This document shows positions 46,416 to 54,429 of a stretch of DNA of 64,000 nucleotides, in pieces. This DNA is from Leptospira levettii (GTDB lineage: Bacteria > Spirochaetota > Leptospiria > Leptospirales > Leptospiraceae), in assembly GCF_002812085.1 (NCBI RefSeq), contig NZ_NPDM01000001.1, forward strand, positions 1,116,001 to 1,180,000. The letters run 5' to 3'. Made by a program: the position numbers and the translations under genes. Numbering within the stretch: position 1 is the first letter of the stretch; the number at the start of each line of letters is the position of its first letter. The notes beneath the pieces are model-generated. The model did not search any database. It saw nothing but the letters and a program-made list of their open reading frames with translations, and was not told where the DNA came from.

Positions 46416-47387
46416 ATGGTTCGTTATTTTTCTATATTCTTCATAATCCTTTTCTTTGTCCAAGCAGTACCTGCAGAATCACGTGAAAATAAAAAGAAAT
46501 CCCTCAAACATACAACTTCATCGGGTAATTATTTTGTAAAAAAAGAAGAGAAAAATTTTTCACTTCTAATGGAGGCTCGCCGGTTTGGACGTGGTGAGGT
46601 AATTTTTTTACGATTAACTCCAAAAGATAAAAAATGGATCAATGAATCCTATAAAGTGAGTTGGTTAGGAAAAGATGTCATTTTAACCAAACGTGAAAAT
46701 AGTATGATCGCATTTTTGCCAATTTCTCCTGACACTCCAGCAGGAGCGATGACCTTAGAGATTGTTTCCAAAATCTTTTTTGTCAAACGTGGCCAAAAAC
46801 AATACCAAATTATCTTAGAACCAACTAAGTTCCAAGTGATCAAAAAAAACCAACAAATCAAAGTAGATGAAAAATTTGTCACAAAGGAATTACCGAAAGA
46901 AGTATTGGATTTTATCCAAGAATGCAAAAACGCAAAAGAATTAGCATTTTCAAAATCGAGCCAATTACAATTCCAAAAGAATTTTAAAAATCCACTAGAT
47001 TCTATTTATATTACAAGTAAATTCTATGTAAGACGTGATTATAATAACAAACAAGGCCGCCCTCACGGAGGTGTGGACTTTAGAGGGAAAACAGGAACAC
47101 CCGTCTATGCAATTCAAGATGGAACTGTTGTTTTAGCACAAAAAACATATTATGAAGGAAATTTTACCATCATTGATCATGGGAATAAAATCTTTTCTTT
47201 TTATATGCACCAAGATGAAATCAAAGTGAAAGTTGGTGAACAAGTGAAACAAGGGCAACAAATTGGAACTGTAGGAACTACTGGTATGTCCACAGGACCT
47301 CATTTACATTTAGGTGCAAAAATCAATGGAGTGTTAGTTGATCCACTTTCACTCATTGCGTTACAATCAATTTCTGAATCGAATTGA
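46416..47387 (+). CDS. Secreted M23 (LytM) peptidase with intact active site
   Basis: A 323-residue protein with signal peptide (FIILFFVQAVPAES) and an N-terminal region of about 170 residues with an Ig-like feel, then a complete LytM domain. Zinc and catalytic residues are present: His217 and Asp221 (GRPHGGVDF), His in FYMHQDEIKV, and HLH in GPHLHLGAKINGV. It should cut peptide cross-links of peptidoglycan. It lies 15 bases after the GGDEF/EAL gene, so its expression may be tied to c-di-GMP signalling. Contrast it with the 4556-5545 protein, which lost two of these histidines. Confidence 0.88.
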   Translation: MVRYFSIFFIILFFVQAVPAESRENKKKSLKHTTSSGNYFVKKEEKNFSLLMEARRFGRGEVIFLRLTPKDKKWINESYKVSWLGKDVILTKRENSMIAFLPISPDTPAGAMTLEIVSKIFFVKRGQKQYQIILEPTKFQVIKKNQQIKVDEKFVTKELPKEVLDFIQECKNAKELAFSKSSQLQFQKNFKNPLDSIYITSKFYVRRDYNNKQGRPHGGVDFRGKTGTPVYAIQDGTVVLAQKTYYEGNFTIIDHGNKIFSFYMHQDEIKVKVGEQVKQGQQIGTVGTTGMSTGPHLHLGAKINGVLVDPLSLIALQSISESN

Positions 47388-48407
47388 TGCCAAAAATTCA
47401 CGAATGACTGATTCGTGAATTTCACCTTTTTCTAAATTTTCAGTGATATGTAACAAAAGTTTATCATGATTATTTGTATCTATGATCATAAAACCTGTTT
47501 TTGAATAACGAGGCCGTAACAAATCATAAAACGTCCAAAATTTACTGACTAAAATAAATTCTTCGATTTCTTTCTGTTGGATTTCTTGTAAGTCTTCGAT
47601 GTCACCTTTACTGACTTGTATTTTTAAAAATTCTGAAAATTCTTGGATCGCTTGGTCTTTCTGAAACCCAACATAATCAGGAAAATAAAAAATCCTAACA
47701 AACGGATACCTCTCAGCATCATGATCACTAAATGATAAGAGACCAGCAATTTGACCTACACCTGTTTTGTTTTCCAAGGTTAAATCATCTGGTTTATAAA
47801 AAAACATTCCTTCAGGTAAAGTAAAACCAAATTGAAGTTCCTCATTCCAATGTTCTTTTTCATTGGTGATAACCCAATTGTTTAAATTTTTTTCTTCTAT
47901 TTGGTATTTGTTTTTAAATAGTAAATACGCAGATAAAACTTCAGCACCTTGTAGAGCTTTAAAGGAAATAAAAGCATTACTCGCTATAAGACAAAACGCA
48001 AGTAAAAGCCTTGCATATTCTGTTAATTGTAAAATCCGAATGAAAAAAGCAATGATGACAAAGATAAATAAAAAGACTGTACCTGCTTCAAAAATCAAAA
48101 CATCCGCAAGCCAAAGTGCAAAGATAAAAAGGATTAACACTCCAATTTCAATCAATGGATGAAACGTTTCTCTCCAGTACAATTGGATGATATATAAACT
48201 GATATACGTAATAAGAAGTCCGACGAACAAAGAGACCAAACATAAAACTAAAACATAATGCCATGGAAGATGGGATTCGTGATAAACAAAAAATGGAACC
48301 ACCAAAATGGCATACAGTACGAGTAAATTTCTTGTGGTGCTAGGTGAGATAAATCGGACAAAGAAACCACTTGCCTGATTTTTGATTTTGTTTAGTATTT
48401 GGTTCAT
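47367..48407 (-). CDS. Membrane protein of unknown function
   Basis: A 346-residue protein read from ATG 48407 (a GTG at 48419 is an alternative). Five membrane helices occupy residues 25-155 (LLVLYAILVVPFFVY, YVLVLCLVSLFVGLLITYISLYI, IGVLILFIFALWLADVLIF, TVFLFIFVIIAFFIRIL, LLLAFCLIASNAFISF). A soluble C-terminal domain follows (LQFGFTLPEGMFFYKPDD, YPFVRIFYFPDYVGFQ and later). No family is recognised. The 3' end overlaps that of the M23 peptidase gene. Its start codon overlaps the start of the divergent gene at 48406, which is unusual. Confidence 0.65.
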   Translation of the reverse strand: MNQILNKIKNQASGFFVRFISPSTTRNLLVLYAILVVPFFVYHESHLPWHYVLVLCLVSLFVGLLITYISLYIIQLYWRETFHPLIEIGVLILFIFALWLADVLIFEAGTVFLFIFVIIAFFIRILQLTEYARLLLAFCLIASNAFISFKALQGAEVLSAYLLFKNKYQIEEKNLNNWVITNEKEHWNEELQFGFTLPEGMFFYKPDDLTLENKTGVGQIAGLLSFSDHDAERYPFVRIFYFPDYVGFQKDQAIQEFSEFLKIQVSKGDIEDLQEIQQKEIEEFILVSKFWTFYDLLRPRYSKTGFMIIDTNNHDKLLLHITENLEKGEIHESVIREFLASIRFRN

Positions 48408-49020
48408 GTCAGCAATCACAGACTTCTTTCAAAAAATCCAAAACCAAATTGTTGAAATCCAAACCACGATCAATCAGATCAAAACCAGTTGGGAAAACTT
48501 TCAAAAGTTTTGGGATTTATTTTTTACATTAGTCCCTTGGGAAGTTCTCCTTTTACTGATCTTTTCTGTCATCCTCCTTTCTATTTTTAACTCAATCTCT
48601 CCCAGTACACCAAAAGCTAATTTGACTGTTTCTGTTGTTTTACTCTCCACACTTTGGCTCTACTTCTGGGGTTTGTTTGCCAAAGAAGTCTCTTATAGCA
48701 AGGTCATCATTGCTTCTTTGTATATCCTCATACCTTTACATGCAATTGGTATGGGTCAGTGGCTCTATGGAATTGGGAAAAGGATGTATTGGAAAAAAAG
48801 GCGGATTGCTCCCAAACAATGGGAAGCAGCTCTCCACCAAGTATCACTTGATTATCACGAATTTATGGGCAAAGCGCATGGTTTTCACAATGTGATCCAA
48901 GAAAATCGTGAATCCATTCAAAAAGAAATCGAACGATTGGAACAATCCTTACAAGGAATCAAGGGACTCTTACTCCAAAAGAAGTCGATGGAAATGGAAA
49001 ACAAAAATACAAACGTTTAG
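48406..49020 (+). CDS. Membrane protein with coiled-coil tail
   Basis: A 204-residue protein read from ATG 48406 (an ATG at 48382 adds eight residues). An amphipathic coil (FFQKIQNQIVEIQTTINQIKTSWENFQKF) precedes two to three membrane helices (VLLLLIFSVILLSIF, TVSVVLLSTLWLYFWGLF, VIIASLYILIPLHAIGMG) and a hydrophilic tail ending in a coiled coil (RESIQKEIERLEQSLQGIKGLLLQ). No family recognised. Divergent starts sharing CATG with the 48407 gene imply that at least one start is elsewhere or that both are controlled in an unusual way. Confidence 0.6.
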   Translation: MSAITDFFQKIQNQIVEIQTTINQIKTSWENFQKFWDLFFTLVPWEVLLLLIFSVILLSIFNSISPSTPKANLTVSVVLLSTLWLYFWGLFAKEVSYSKVIIASLYILIPLHAIGMGQWLYGIGKRMYWKKRRIAPKQWEAALHQVSLDYHEFMGKAHGFHNVIQENRESIQKEIERLEQSLQGIKGLLLQKKSMEMENKNTNV

Positions 49021-49114
49021 TTCAGAATGATGGATTGGGGAATCTCAATATAAATTTCGGTTTCTTCCATCGATTTTGGATCCCCAATGGATTGGTAATT
49101 TCTTATTTTTTTGC

Positions 49115-50101
49115 TCATTCCAACGTCAAAAGTTTGGTTCCACCAATTACTTTTGGATAAAACCCAAGTGGTTGTTGTGTATCATAGTCATGGGCAGGGA
49201 TGACTTTGAGTCCAGGGTTATCAATTAAGAGTTTGTGAACTCGAGCGATTTCTTCTCCTAACTCTTTTGTATCAAAATCTACAATCCATCTTGCACCACG
49301 TGGTTTATGTTTGAGATTCACAAAACCTTCCTTTCGCCATACAATATCACCTGTTAAAAAGTATGTTTCTCCATTCTCTGTATGTAAAAATAAACCAACC
49401 GAACCCTCACTATGACCTTTCATAGGAACAAAAACAACTGTTCCATCTCCAAACCAATCGATACTTTTCGCATAAGAAGCATATGGTGTATTTGCAAAAG
49501 TTAGATATTTCCATTTGACAGATTCACCATCAAATTGGGAAGGAATGTAACCTAGTTCAATCTTTGGATTGTTTAATTCTTCTTTTACACTATGAATGTT
49601 TGCGTTTGGAAAATCCTTTAGCCCACTCGCATGGTCCCAATGCAGGTGCGAAAAAAATACATCTTCAATCGAATTGATATCAACATTATTGGATTGTAAT
49701 TGAGATTTTGTCGTTTCATTCAGTTTGTATTCCATTAATAGTTTTAAGTAAAAAGGAAATACCGTGAACTGTTCTTCGATATTGGTTCCAAGGCCAGTAT
49801 CAAAAAGAAAATTTCCCTTCGGGTGTTGTATGTAAAAACTAGAATGGGAAACAGTGACCATATTCAAAATTGAGCCACCTTCAATCACAAACCCTTCTAG
49901 AGTTTTTGCTTCTCCCGTTTTTAAGATGGAAAATACCAAACTGGATTTACCCTTCGGTTTTGGAATTTGGTTTGTGCTTGGATTGGAAGTAAAATCCATT
50001 TGGATGGTTTCATTCGGATATCCTAAAAAATACAATGTAAAACATACCAAGACAATGATGGTAAGTATCGAGATGGACTTTGGTTTTGATAGAGGTTTCA
50101 T
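49115..50101 (-). CDS. Metallo-beta-lactamase-fold hydrolase (AHL-lactonase-like)
   Basis: A 328-residue protein read from ATG 50101, which has AGGAA nine bases upstream; ATG 50110 is too close to that element. One N-terminal membrane anchor (ISILTIIVLVCFTLYFLG) leads to an MBL domain: YIQHPKGNFLFDTGLG, FFSHLHWDHASGL (HxHxDH), MKGHSEGSVGLFLHTENGETYFLTGDI, and a late IPAHDYD. This pattern is that of AhlD/AiiA-like lactonases, which open lactone rings; other esterase activities are equally possible. It stands between TetR-family gene upstream and membrane genes. Confidence 0.8.
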   Translation of the reverse strand: MKPLSKPKSISILTIIVLVCFTLYFLGYPNETIQMDFTSNPSTNQIPKPKGKSSLVFSILKTGEAKTLEGFVIEGGSILNMVTVSHSSFYIQHPKGNFLFDTGLGTNIEEQFTVFPFYLKLLMEYKLNETTKSQLQSNNVDINSIEDVFFSHLHWDHASGLKDFPNANIHSVKEELNNPKIELGYIPSQFDGESVKWKYLTFANTPYASYAKSIDWFGDGTVVFVPMKGHSEGSVGLFLHTENGETYFLTGDIVWRKEGFVNLKHKPRGARWIVDFDTKELGEEIARVHKLLIDNPGLKVIPAHDYDTQQPLGFYPKVIGGTKLLTLE

Positions 50102-50167
50102 TTGTTTCATTTCCTATGATTTGTTTGTAACATTGATTTTGAATTCTAGATGATAGAGTTTTTCATT

Positions 50168-50752
50168 TTAAGTTTTGAGCAAAAGATCTGCTGTTTTTTG
50201 TGCCATGCGAAGGGGTTCGGGAGACTTTTGGAGTTTGGATAAGAGAAGGGCTCCTTCCCATAACGACAGGATGGAAACAGAAAGTGTTTTTGCGACTCGG
50301 GGGTTGTATCCATTTTGAATTAAGTAAGATTCAAATGTTTTGGACCATAAAGCATACACTTCTTTACAAGCATTTGCCACAGGGATCGATTGATTCGCGG
50401 CTTCCATTGCTGTCGTGGCAATGGGGCATCCTTTTCTGTATTGGCTTGAAACAATCCGATCTTCCAAAGCAGAGAACACTTGTTTGATGGCATGAGTTGG
50501 ACTTTCACTTTTTGAGAGTACTAAATTAAAAAATTCATTTAATTGTTCTCCTGAGTGTAAGATGGCAAGACTTGTCAGTTCATCCTTCCCACCAGGAAAG
50601 TGAAAGTACAGTGAACCTTTTGGAGTTTCTGCTTCCTTTCCTAATTCACTTAGGCCAGTGGCTTCATACCCATTTTCTTCCAATAGTCCAGCCATGACCT
50701 CAATGATCCTTTGTTTGGTTACACTTCCTTTTTTGCCCACAAACCCATCCAT
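50168..50752 (-). CDS. TetR-family transcriptional regulator
   Basis: A 194-residue regulator read from ATG 50752. The N-terminal helix-turn-helix is RIIEVMAGLLEENGYEATGLSELGKEAETPKGSLYFHFPGGKDELTSLAI, and the C-terminal part (SPTHAIKQVFSALEDRIVSSQYRKGCPIATTAMEAA...) matches the LmrA/YxaF-type TetR ligand domain with the conserved GCPI. A longer frame to 51001 lies over fliG and is not likely. It is likely to repress a neighbouring gene; the MBL hydrolase 66 bases downstream on the same strand is the obvious candidate. Confidence 0.85.
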   Translation of the reverse strand: MDGFVGKKGSVTKQRIIEVMAGLLEENGYEATGLSELGKEAETPKGSLYFHFPGGKDELTSLAILHSGEQLNEFFNLVLSKSESPTHAIKQVFSALEDRIVSSQYRKGCPIATTAMEAANQSIPVANACKEVYALWSKTFESYLIQNGYNPRVAKTLSVSILSLWEGALLLSKLQKSPEPLRMAQKTADLLLKT

Positions 50753-50905
50753 TAAGAAAATAATAGACTGGTCAACATAAAAAATTCTAAGTTTCATCGG
50801 GAAACAAGAATTGTGAGAAAAGGGGAAATTTCTCTCAAGAATAAATCTCATTGTTTTTTTCTGAGTCCGCCGATACATTAAGTAGTACGGATTTCGGGAA
50901 GAAGT

Positions 50906-51919
50906 ATGATCAATAAGAAGCCATCGCTTACAGGAAGACAAAAGGCCGCCATCTTTTTGGTTGCCGTTGGAAACGAAGTGGCATCCGAAATCTTCAAACA
51001 CTTACGGGAAGACGAGATCGAACAAATTACGTTTGAAATCGCCCGTTTAGACAAAATCACTCCAGAAGATAAAGAGAAGGTGCTCGTTGAGTTCAATGAA
51101 CTCATGATGGCACAAGAGTTTATCACCAATGGTGGTATTGACTTTGCTCGGGGTCTCCTCGAAAAAGCTCTCGGTAATCAGAAAGCCATCGATATCATCA
51201 ACCGGCTCACTTCGTCTCTGCAAGTACGGCCGTTTGACTTCATTCGAAGGACTGACCCGGCCCACCTACTCAACTTTATCCAGGGGGAACACCCTCAGAC
51301 CATCGCCCTTATTTTATCCTATTTGGATCCGCAAAAAGCATCCAATATCTTATCAAACCTTCCGCACCAAATCCAAGCGGAAGTTGCCAAACGAATTGCA
51401 ACGATGGACCGTGTGTCACCAGACGTACTCCGCGAGGTAGAACGGGTGTTAGAGCGTAAACTCTCCACACTTGCATCTGAAGATTATACCTCTGCTGGGG
51501 GTATTGATTCTGTGGTGGAAATTTTGAACTTAGTAGACCGCGGAACAGAAAAGACCATCATCGAAGCCTTGGAAGAAGAAGATCCCGAACTTGCTGAAGA
51601 AATCAAAAAGCGGATGTTCGTATTCGAAGATATCGTTTTACTCGACGACCGTGCGATCCAAAAGGTAATGCGCGAAGTCGATAACACAGATTTGGCGAAA
51701 GCACTCAAGTCCGTAGATTCCGAAGTACAAGATAAAATCTTTAAAAACATGTCCAAACGTGCTGCCAACTTACTCCGTGAGGATATGGACTTTATGGGTC
51801 CAGTCCGATTGAAAGACGTGGAAGACGCTCAGCAAAAAATTGTAAACATCATCCGTAAACTGGAAGAAGCGGGCGAGATCGTTGTGGCTCGTGCGGGAGA
51901 GGACGAACTTGTGGTTTAG
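50906..51919 (+). CDS. fliG: Flagellar motor switch protein FliG
   Basis: A 337-residue FliG. It has the N-terminal domain binding FliF (LTGRQKAAIFLVAVGNEVASEIFKHLREDEIEQI), the middle domain with EHPQTIALILSYLDPQKASNIL (EHPQ motif), and the C-terminal torque domain with charged residues in DDRAIQKVMREVDNTDLAKALKS and MSKRAANLLREDMDFMGPVRLKDVEDAQQKIV. It converts ion flow at the stator into rotation of the periplasmic flagella. No other flagellar gene is near; leptospires carry more than one fliG-like gene. GGGAAG precedes its ATG. A hairpin follows the stop. Confidence 0.95.
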   Translation: MINKKPSLTGRQKAAIFLVAVGNEVASEIFKHLREDEIEQITFEIARLDKITPEDKEKVLVEFNELMMAQEFITNGGIDFARGLLEKALGNQKAIDIINRLTSSLQVRPFDFIRRTDPAHLLNFIQGEHPQTIALILSYLDPQKASNILSNLPHQIQAEVAKRIATMDRVSPDVLREVERVLERKLSTLASEDYTSAGGIDSVVEILNLVDRGTEKTIIEALEEEDPELAEEIKKRMFVFEDIVLLDDRAIQKVMREVDNTDLAKALKSVDSEVQDKIFKNMSKRAANLLREDMDFMGPVRLKDVEDAQQKIVNIIRKLEEAGEIVVARAGEDELVV

Positions 51920-51929
51920 TCCACAGGTT
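51906..51929 (+). terminator. Hairpin at the fliG stop
   Basis: AACTTGTGG and CCACAGGTT (one wobble) with a 6-base loop span the stop codon of fliG, just before the convergent XRE gene end at 51947. Only a weak T-rich stretch follows. Confidence 0.5.
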
Positions 51930-51946
51930 TCGTTACAAATTTTTCT

Positions 51947-52435
51947 CTAGTTACTACGGTTGCTAAACTTCCCCCACTTTGGCGGGAATTCAACAAGTGC
52001 ATCCTTTGTGCTAATTTCACCACGCTCCAATTTCTGATTGAGTGTGATGAGTTTGTGCAAACTTCCCATTGAAAAGGATAGTTCTGTCACATCAAAATCA
52101 TCCAAACGCACTTTGGCATTTCGACAGAAAAGTTTGAGTTCTGAAAGTATCAAAGTGACTCTCGCATTGGCATAACGAGCTACAATTTCTTCAAATTCTT
52201 CCTCATTAAAAAATTCTCTTTCTAAATCGTAATCAAATTCATTCCGAATGAGATCAATCAGTGAAAGGCCGAGTTCTTTAGAGACCAAAACGACATAATC
52301 AAATTTAGAACGGACCCATTCTTCTGATTCTAATAACTCAATCGCTGATCGTGGAATATTCAATTTTTCTGATAATTGAATGCGTGTGAGATTTCTTCTC
52401 TCTCTATAATTTCTGAAATGATTTACTTTTTCCAT
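51947..52435 (-). CDS. XRE-family helix-turn-helix protein
   Basis: A 162-residue protein. The N-terminal 60 residues are an XRE helix-turn-helix (NYRERRNLTRIQLSEKLNIPRSAIELLESEEW), followed by helical charged residues (FDYDLEREFFNEEEFEEIVARYANARVTLILSELKLF) with no recognised domain, and a C-terminal KWGKF tail. It should bind DNA. An inverted repeat with matching half-sites begins 24 bases upstream of its start and may be its own operator. It is convergent with fliG. Target unknown. Confidence 0.75.
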   Translation of the reverse strand: MEKVNHFRNYRERRNLTRIQLSEKLNIPRSAIELLESEEWVRSKFDYVVLVSKELGLSLIDLIRNEFDYDLEREFFNEEEFEEIVARYANARVTLILSELKLFCRNAKVRLDDFDVTELSFSMGSLHKLITLNQKLERGEISTKDALVEFPPKWGKFSNRSN

Positions 52436-52458
52436 GAGTTCCCAAAAAAAATTGTAAA

Positions 52459-52508
52459 AAACCGTTATTTACGTTCTGAAAAGGCTCCAAAAACGTTTAG
52501 AACGGTTT
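52459..52508. repeat. Inverted repeat upstream of the XRE gene
   Basis: AAACCGTT at 52459-52466 and AACGGTTT at 52501-52508 form a perfect 8-base outer pair; inner ACGTT elements extend the symmetry (ACCGTT...ACGTT against AACGT...AACGGT). Such paired half-sites are typical of binding sites for dimeric helix-turn-helix proteins. Confidence 0.5.
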
Positions 52509-52592
52509 GGATGCATAAGATTCGCATGGATAAGGTTGACTTAGATTGGAAAATTTGCGTTACGCTGAAATTACGCTAAATTTCCTTTCTGG

Positions 52593-52632
52593 AGCCACCA
52601 CCGATGTTACCGTAGGTGGTGTGCTCGTTTTT
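52593..52632 (+). terminator. Terminator-like hairpin in intergenic region
   Basis: CACCACC (52596-52602) pairs with GGTGGTG (52615-52621), extended by GAGC with GCTC across a one-base bulge, and is followed by GTTTTTT. There is no gene just upstream on the plus strand, so it may close a small RNA or act as an attenuator for the gene at 52798. Confidence 0.55.
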
Positions 52633-52797
52633 TCCATTCTTTTCCTTTTTGAGACTGGCAAAAGAAGACAAAAAGAAACAATTCATACCTTTCTTCCATC
52701 AACGGATCATTTCATTTTTTTTGTAAAATCGAAACTTTTTTCTTACTTGATGCAATAAAACGAATCAATGGAATTTTGCAAAAGCAGGTAACCTTTG

Positions 52798-53754
52798 ATG
52801 AAATTGATTCTCTCATTTAGTAAACTCTACTTAGCAGTGAGTTTTTTTAGTTTGTTGGTTGTGAATTGTGCTACAGTTGAAACACCCAATCGTTTGCGTA
52901 AAGACATCGACTTACAGGGACACCGTGGTGCACGCGGATTAAAACCAGAAAATACGTGGCCAGCGTTTGAAGAAGCCATCAAATATAAAATGGTTACCTT
53001 AGAATTGGATACCGTTTTAACAAAAGATAAACGAGTAGTCATTCATCATGATTCTGATACCAATCCAATCATTTGCCAAAATGTTGATGGATCTCAAATC
53101 CAAAAAAAATCACTTTATGATTTGACACTTGCCGAATTACAAGCATTAGATTGCGGTTCAAAACAAAATCCCAATTTTCCAAAACAAATTCCTATACCTG
53201 GAACAAAACTTTTATCACTTGAAGAATTTTTTGAATTAGTTTTGAAACATGAAAAAAAATCGAAAGAAGTATATGAATTCAATATCGAAACCAAATTTCC
53301 AGATGATGGATCCGCACCTGATAGTTTAGTCAAAGAACATACTGAAAAACTCATTCAAATCATTGAAAAATATAAAGTGGTAGATCGGTCGACAATCCAA
53401 TCATTTGATATGAGAACACTTTCTGTGTCGAAACAAAAGAATTCAAAAATCAAAACAAGTGCATTGTTCGTACCTACTTATTTCCAAGGTTTTTTAATGA
53501 CCATTGGACTTGGGAATGGATATAGAGAGACAATTCTTGGTTTAGCAAAAGAGAAACAAGCAGATATCATCTCACCATATTTTTTATATGTAACACCAAA
53601 ATTTGTCAAAACATCTCATGACAAAGGGATGATGGTCATTCCATGGACAGTGAATACAGAAAAAGAAATGAATCGTTTGGTAACTTGTGGTGTTGATGGA
53701 ATTATATCTGATTATCCAGATATGTTAGATAAAGTGGTTCGTAAAAAGAACTAA
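52798..53754 (+). CDS. Glycerophosphodiester phosphodiesterase lipoprotein
   Basis: A 318-residue protein read from ATG 52798 with AGG at nine bases. A leader ending in SLLVVNC marks a lipoprotein. The GDPD fold shows [24 protein letters not shown] (His and Glu catalytic residues), [18 protein letters not shown] (metal Glu/Asp and second His), EFNIETK, and the late [21 protein letters not shown]. It hydrolyses glycerophosphodiesters to glycerol-3-phosphate and alcohol at the cell envelope. The 360-base upstream region may control it. It is convergent with TRL copy C, whose stop overlaps by 4 bases. Confidence 0.9.
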   Translation: MKLILSFSKLYLAVSFFSLLVVNCATVETPNRLRKDIDLQGHRGARGLKPENTWPAFEEAIKYKMVTLELDTVLTKDKRVVIHHDSDTNPIICQNVDGSQIQKKSLYDLTLAELQALDCGSKQNPNFPKQIPIPGTKLLSLEEFFELVLKHEKKSKEVYEFNIETKFPDDGSAPDSLVKEHTEKLIQIIEKYKVVDRSTIQSFDMRTLSVSKQKNSKIKTSALFVPTYFQGFLMTIGLGNGYRETILGLAKEKQADIISPYFLYVTPKFVKTSHDKGMMVIPWTVNTEKEMNRLVTCGVDGIISDYPDMLDKVVRKKN

Positions 53755-54095
53755 ATCCCCCAAACAACCGTACATAAAGTAGAATAGAGAGAGAGGTAAT
53801 TCGTTGCCTCTTTTTCGATTCGAAACACTTCTTGGATTCCTCCCTCTTGTGCTGCTGATAAAATGCTACCATCGCCCGTCACATAAAAGAATCCAATCCG
53901 TTTTAGGCATGCCTTTCCTTGTTTTAATGTCTGTTTGGGGAGAGGTCTTTCCGAAACAGCAAGTGTATAGGAAGCATATAAAAGCCCTGTTGGGCCTAAA
54001 CCTTGTGGTTGGCCTAAATTAGCACAAGAGCTAAGGTTTCCTAAGAGGATCAAAAAGACAAAATAAAATTGTATGCTTTGTAATTTCACTTTCAT
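53751..54095 (-). CDS. TRL-like family lipoprotein (copy C)
   Basis: A 114-residue lipoprotein (leader [15 protein letters not shown]). The mature part shows [43 protein letters not shown] and [10 protein letters not shown], matching the TRL-like pattern of the other three copies. It overlaps copy D by 4 bases (ATGA). It is the last gene of the aminopeptidase operon and overlaps the 3' end of the glycerophosphodiesterase gene by 4 bases. Function unknown. Confidence 0.75.
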   Translation of the reverse strand: MKVKLQSIQFYFVFLILLGNLSSCANLGQPQGLGPTGLLYASYTLAVSERPLPKQTLKQGKACLKRIGFFYVTGDGSILSAAQEGGIQEVFRIEKEATNYLSLYSTLCTVVWGI

Positions 54096-54418
54096 TCGTT
54101 TCCAGAGATTTCAACACATAGGTTGGCATATACACCAAGAACAACAAGAGTTGTCCAATTGGTTTCAGTGACCGTTTGGATTTTGGACCTAGATTTTAGA
54201 AATTCAAATGATGCATTCCCAAATGAAAATAAACCAATTATGGAATGGACACAGGAAGTGACTCGTCTTTTGGAAGGTTCTCCTGTACCATAAACACCGA
54301 TTTTTGTTTTTGTAAAAATAAATCCTCTTGGACCAAATCCTGGTGAAGCACAACTAACAAATATCAGATGAAAAATTACCAATAATAGTAAACTCAATAA
54401 TAATTTTTTTTGAACCAA
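54092..54418 (-). CDS. TRL-like family lipoprotein (copy D)
   Basis: A 108-residue lipoprotein (leader LLLLVIFHLIFVSC). It has CASPGFGPRGFIFTKTKIG, SCVHSIIGLFSFGNASFEFLKSRSKI and GVYANLCVEISG, again the TRL-like pattern: lipobox Cys, Gly-rich opening, conserved internal Cys before G-L, GNAS/GDAS, and a terminal LC. It starts 12 bases after the M1 aminopeptidase gene and is coupled to copy C. Two adjacent copies point to local duplication. Function unknown. Confidence 0.75.
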   Translation of the reverse strand: MVQKKLLLSLLLLVIFHLIFVSCASPGFGPRGFIFTKTKIGVYGTGEPSKRRVTSCVHSIIGLFSFGNASFEFLKSRSKIQTVTETNWTTLVVLGVYANLCVEISGNE

Positions 54419-54429
54419 TGTTTGATCCT

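Larger units (their letters stand above)
52436..52797. other. 360-base intergenic region with inverted repeats and hairpins
   Basis: No convincing gene. It holds an inverted repeat (52459-52508), a direct repeat of TTACGCT (two copies 11 bases apart near 52560), an imperfect hairpin (52548-52585), and a terminator-like hairpin followed by T (52593-52632). The XRE start is at its left end and the glycerophosphodiesterase start at its right end. An open frame of 70 codons inside spans these structures and looks non-coding. Confidence 0.5.

Noticed and set aside
46481..46500. CACGTGAAA core as a possible parS site
   Set aside because: Only one half of the 16-base palindrome is matched; five mismatches to the consensus, and it lies inside a signal-peptide coding region far from parAB.
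50753..51001. N-terminal extension of the TetR-family gene
   Set aside because: It would overlap the divergent fliG start and contains no recognisable sequence; the helix-turn-helix begins right after ATG 50752.
52546..52758. Open frame of 70 codons in the XRE-GDPD gap
   Set aside because: TTG start without a ribosome-binding site; it spans a terminator-like hairpin and has no protein pattern.
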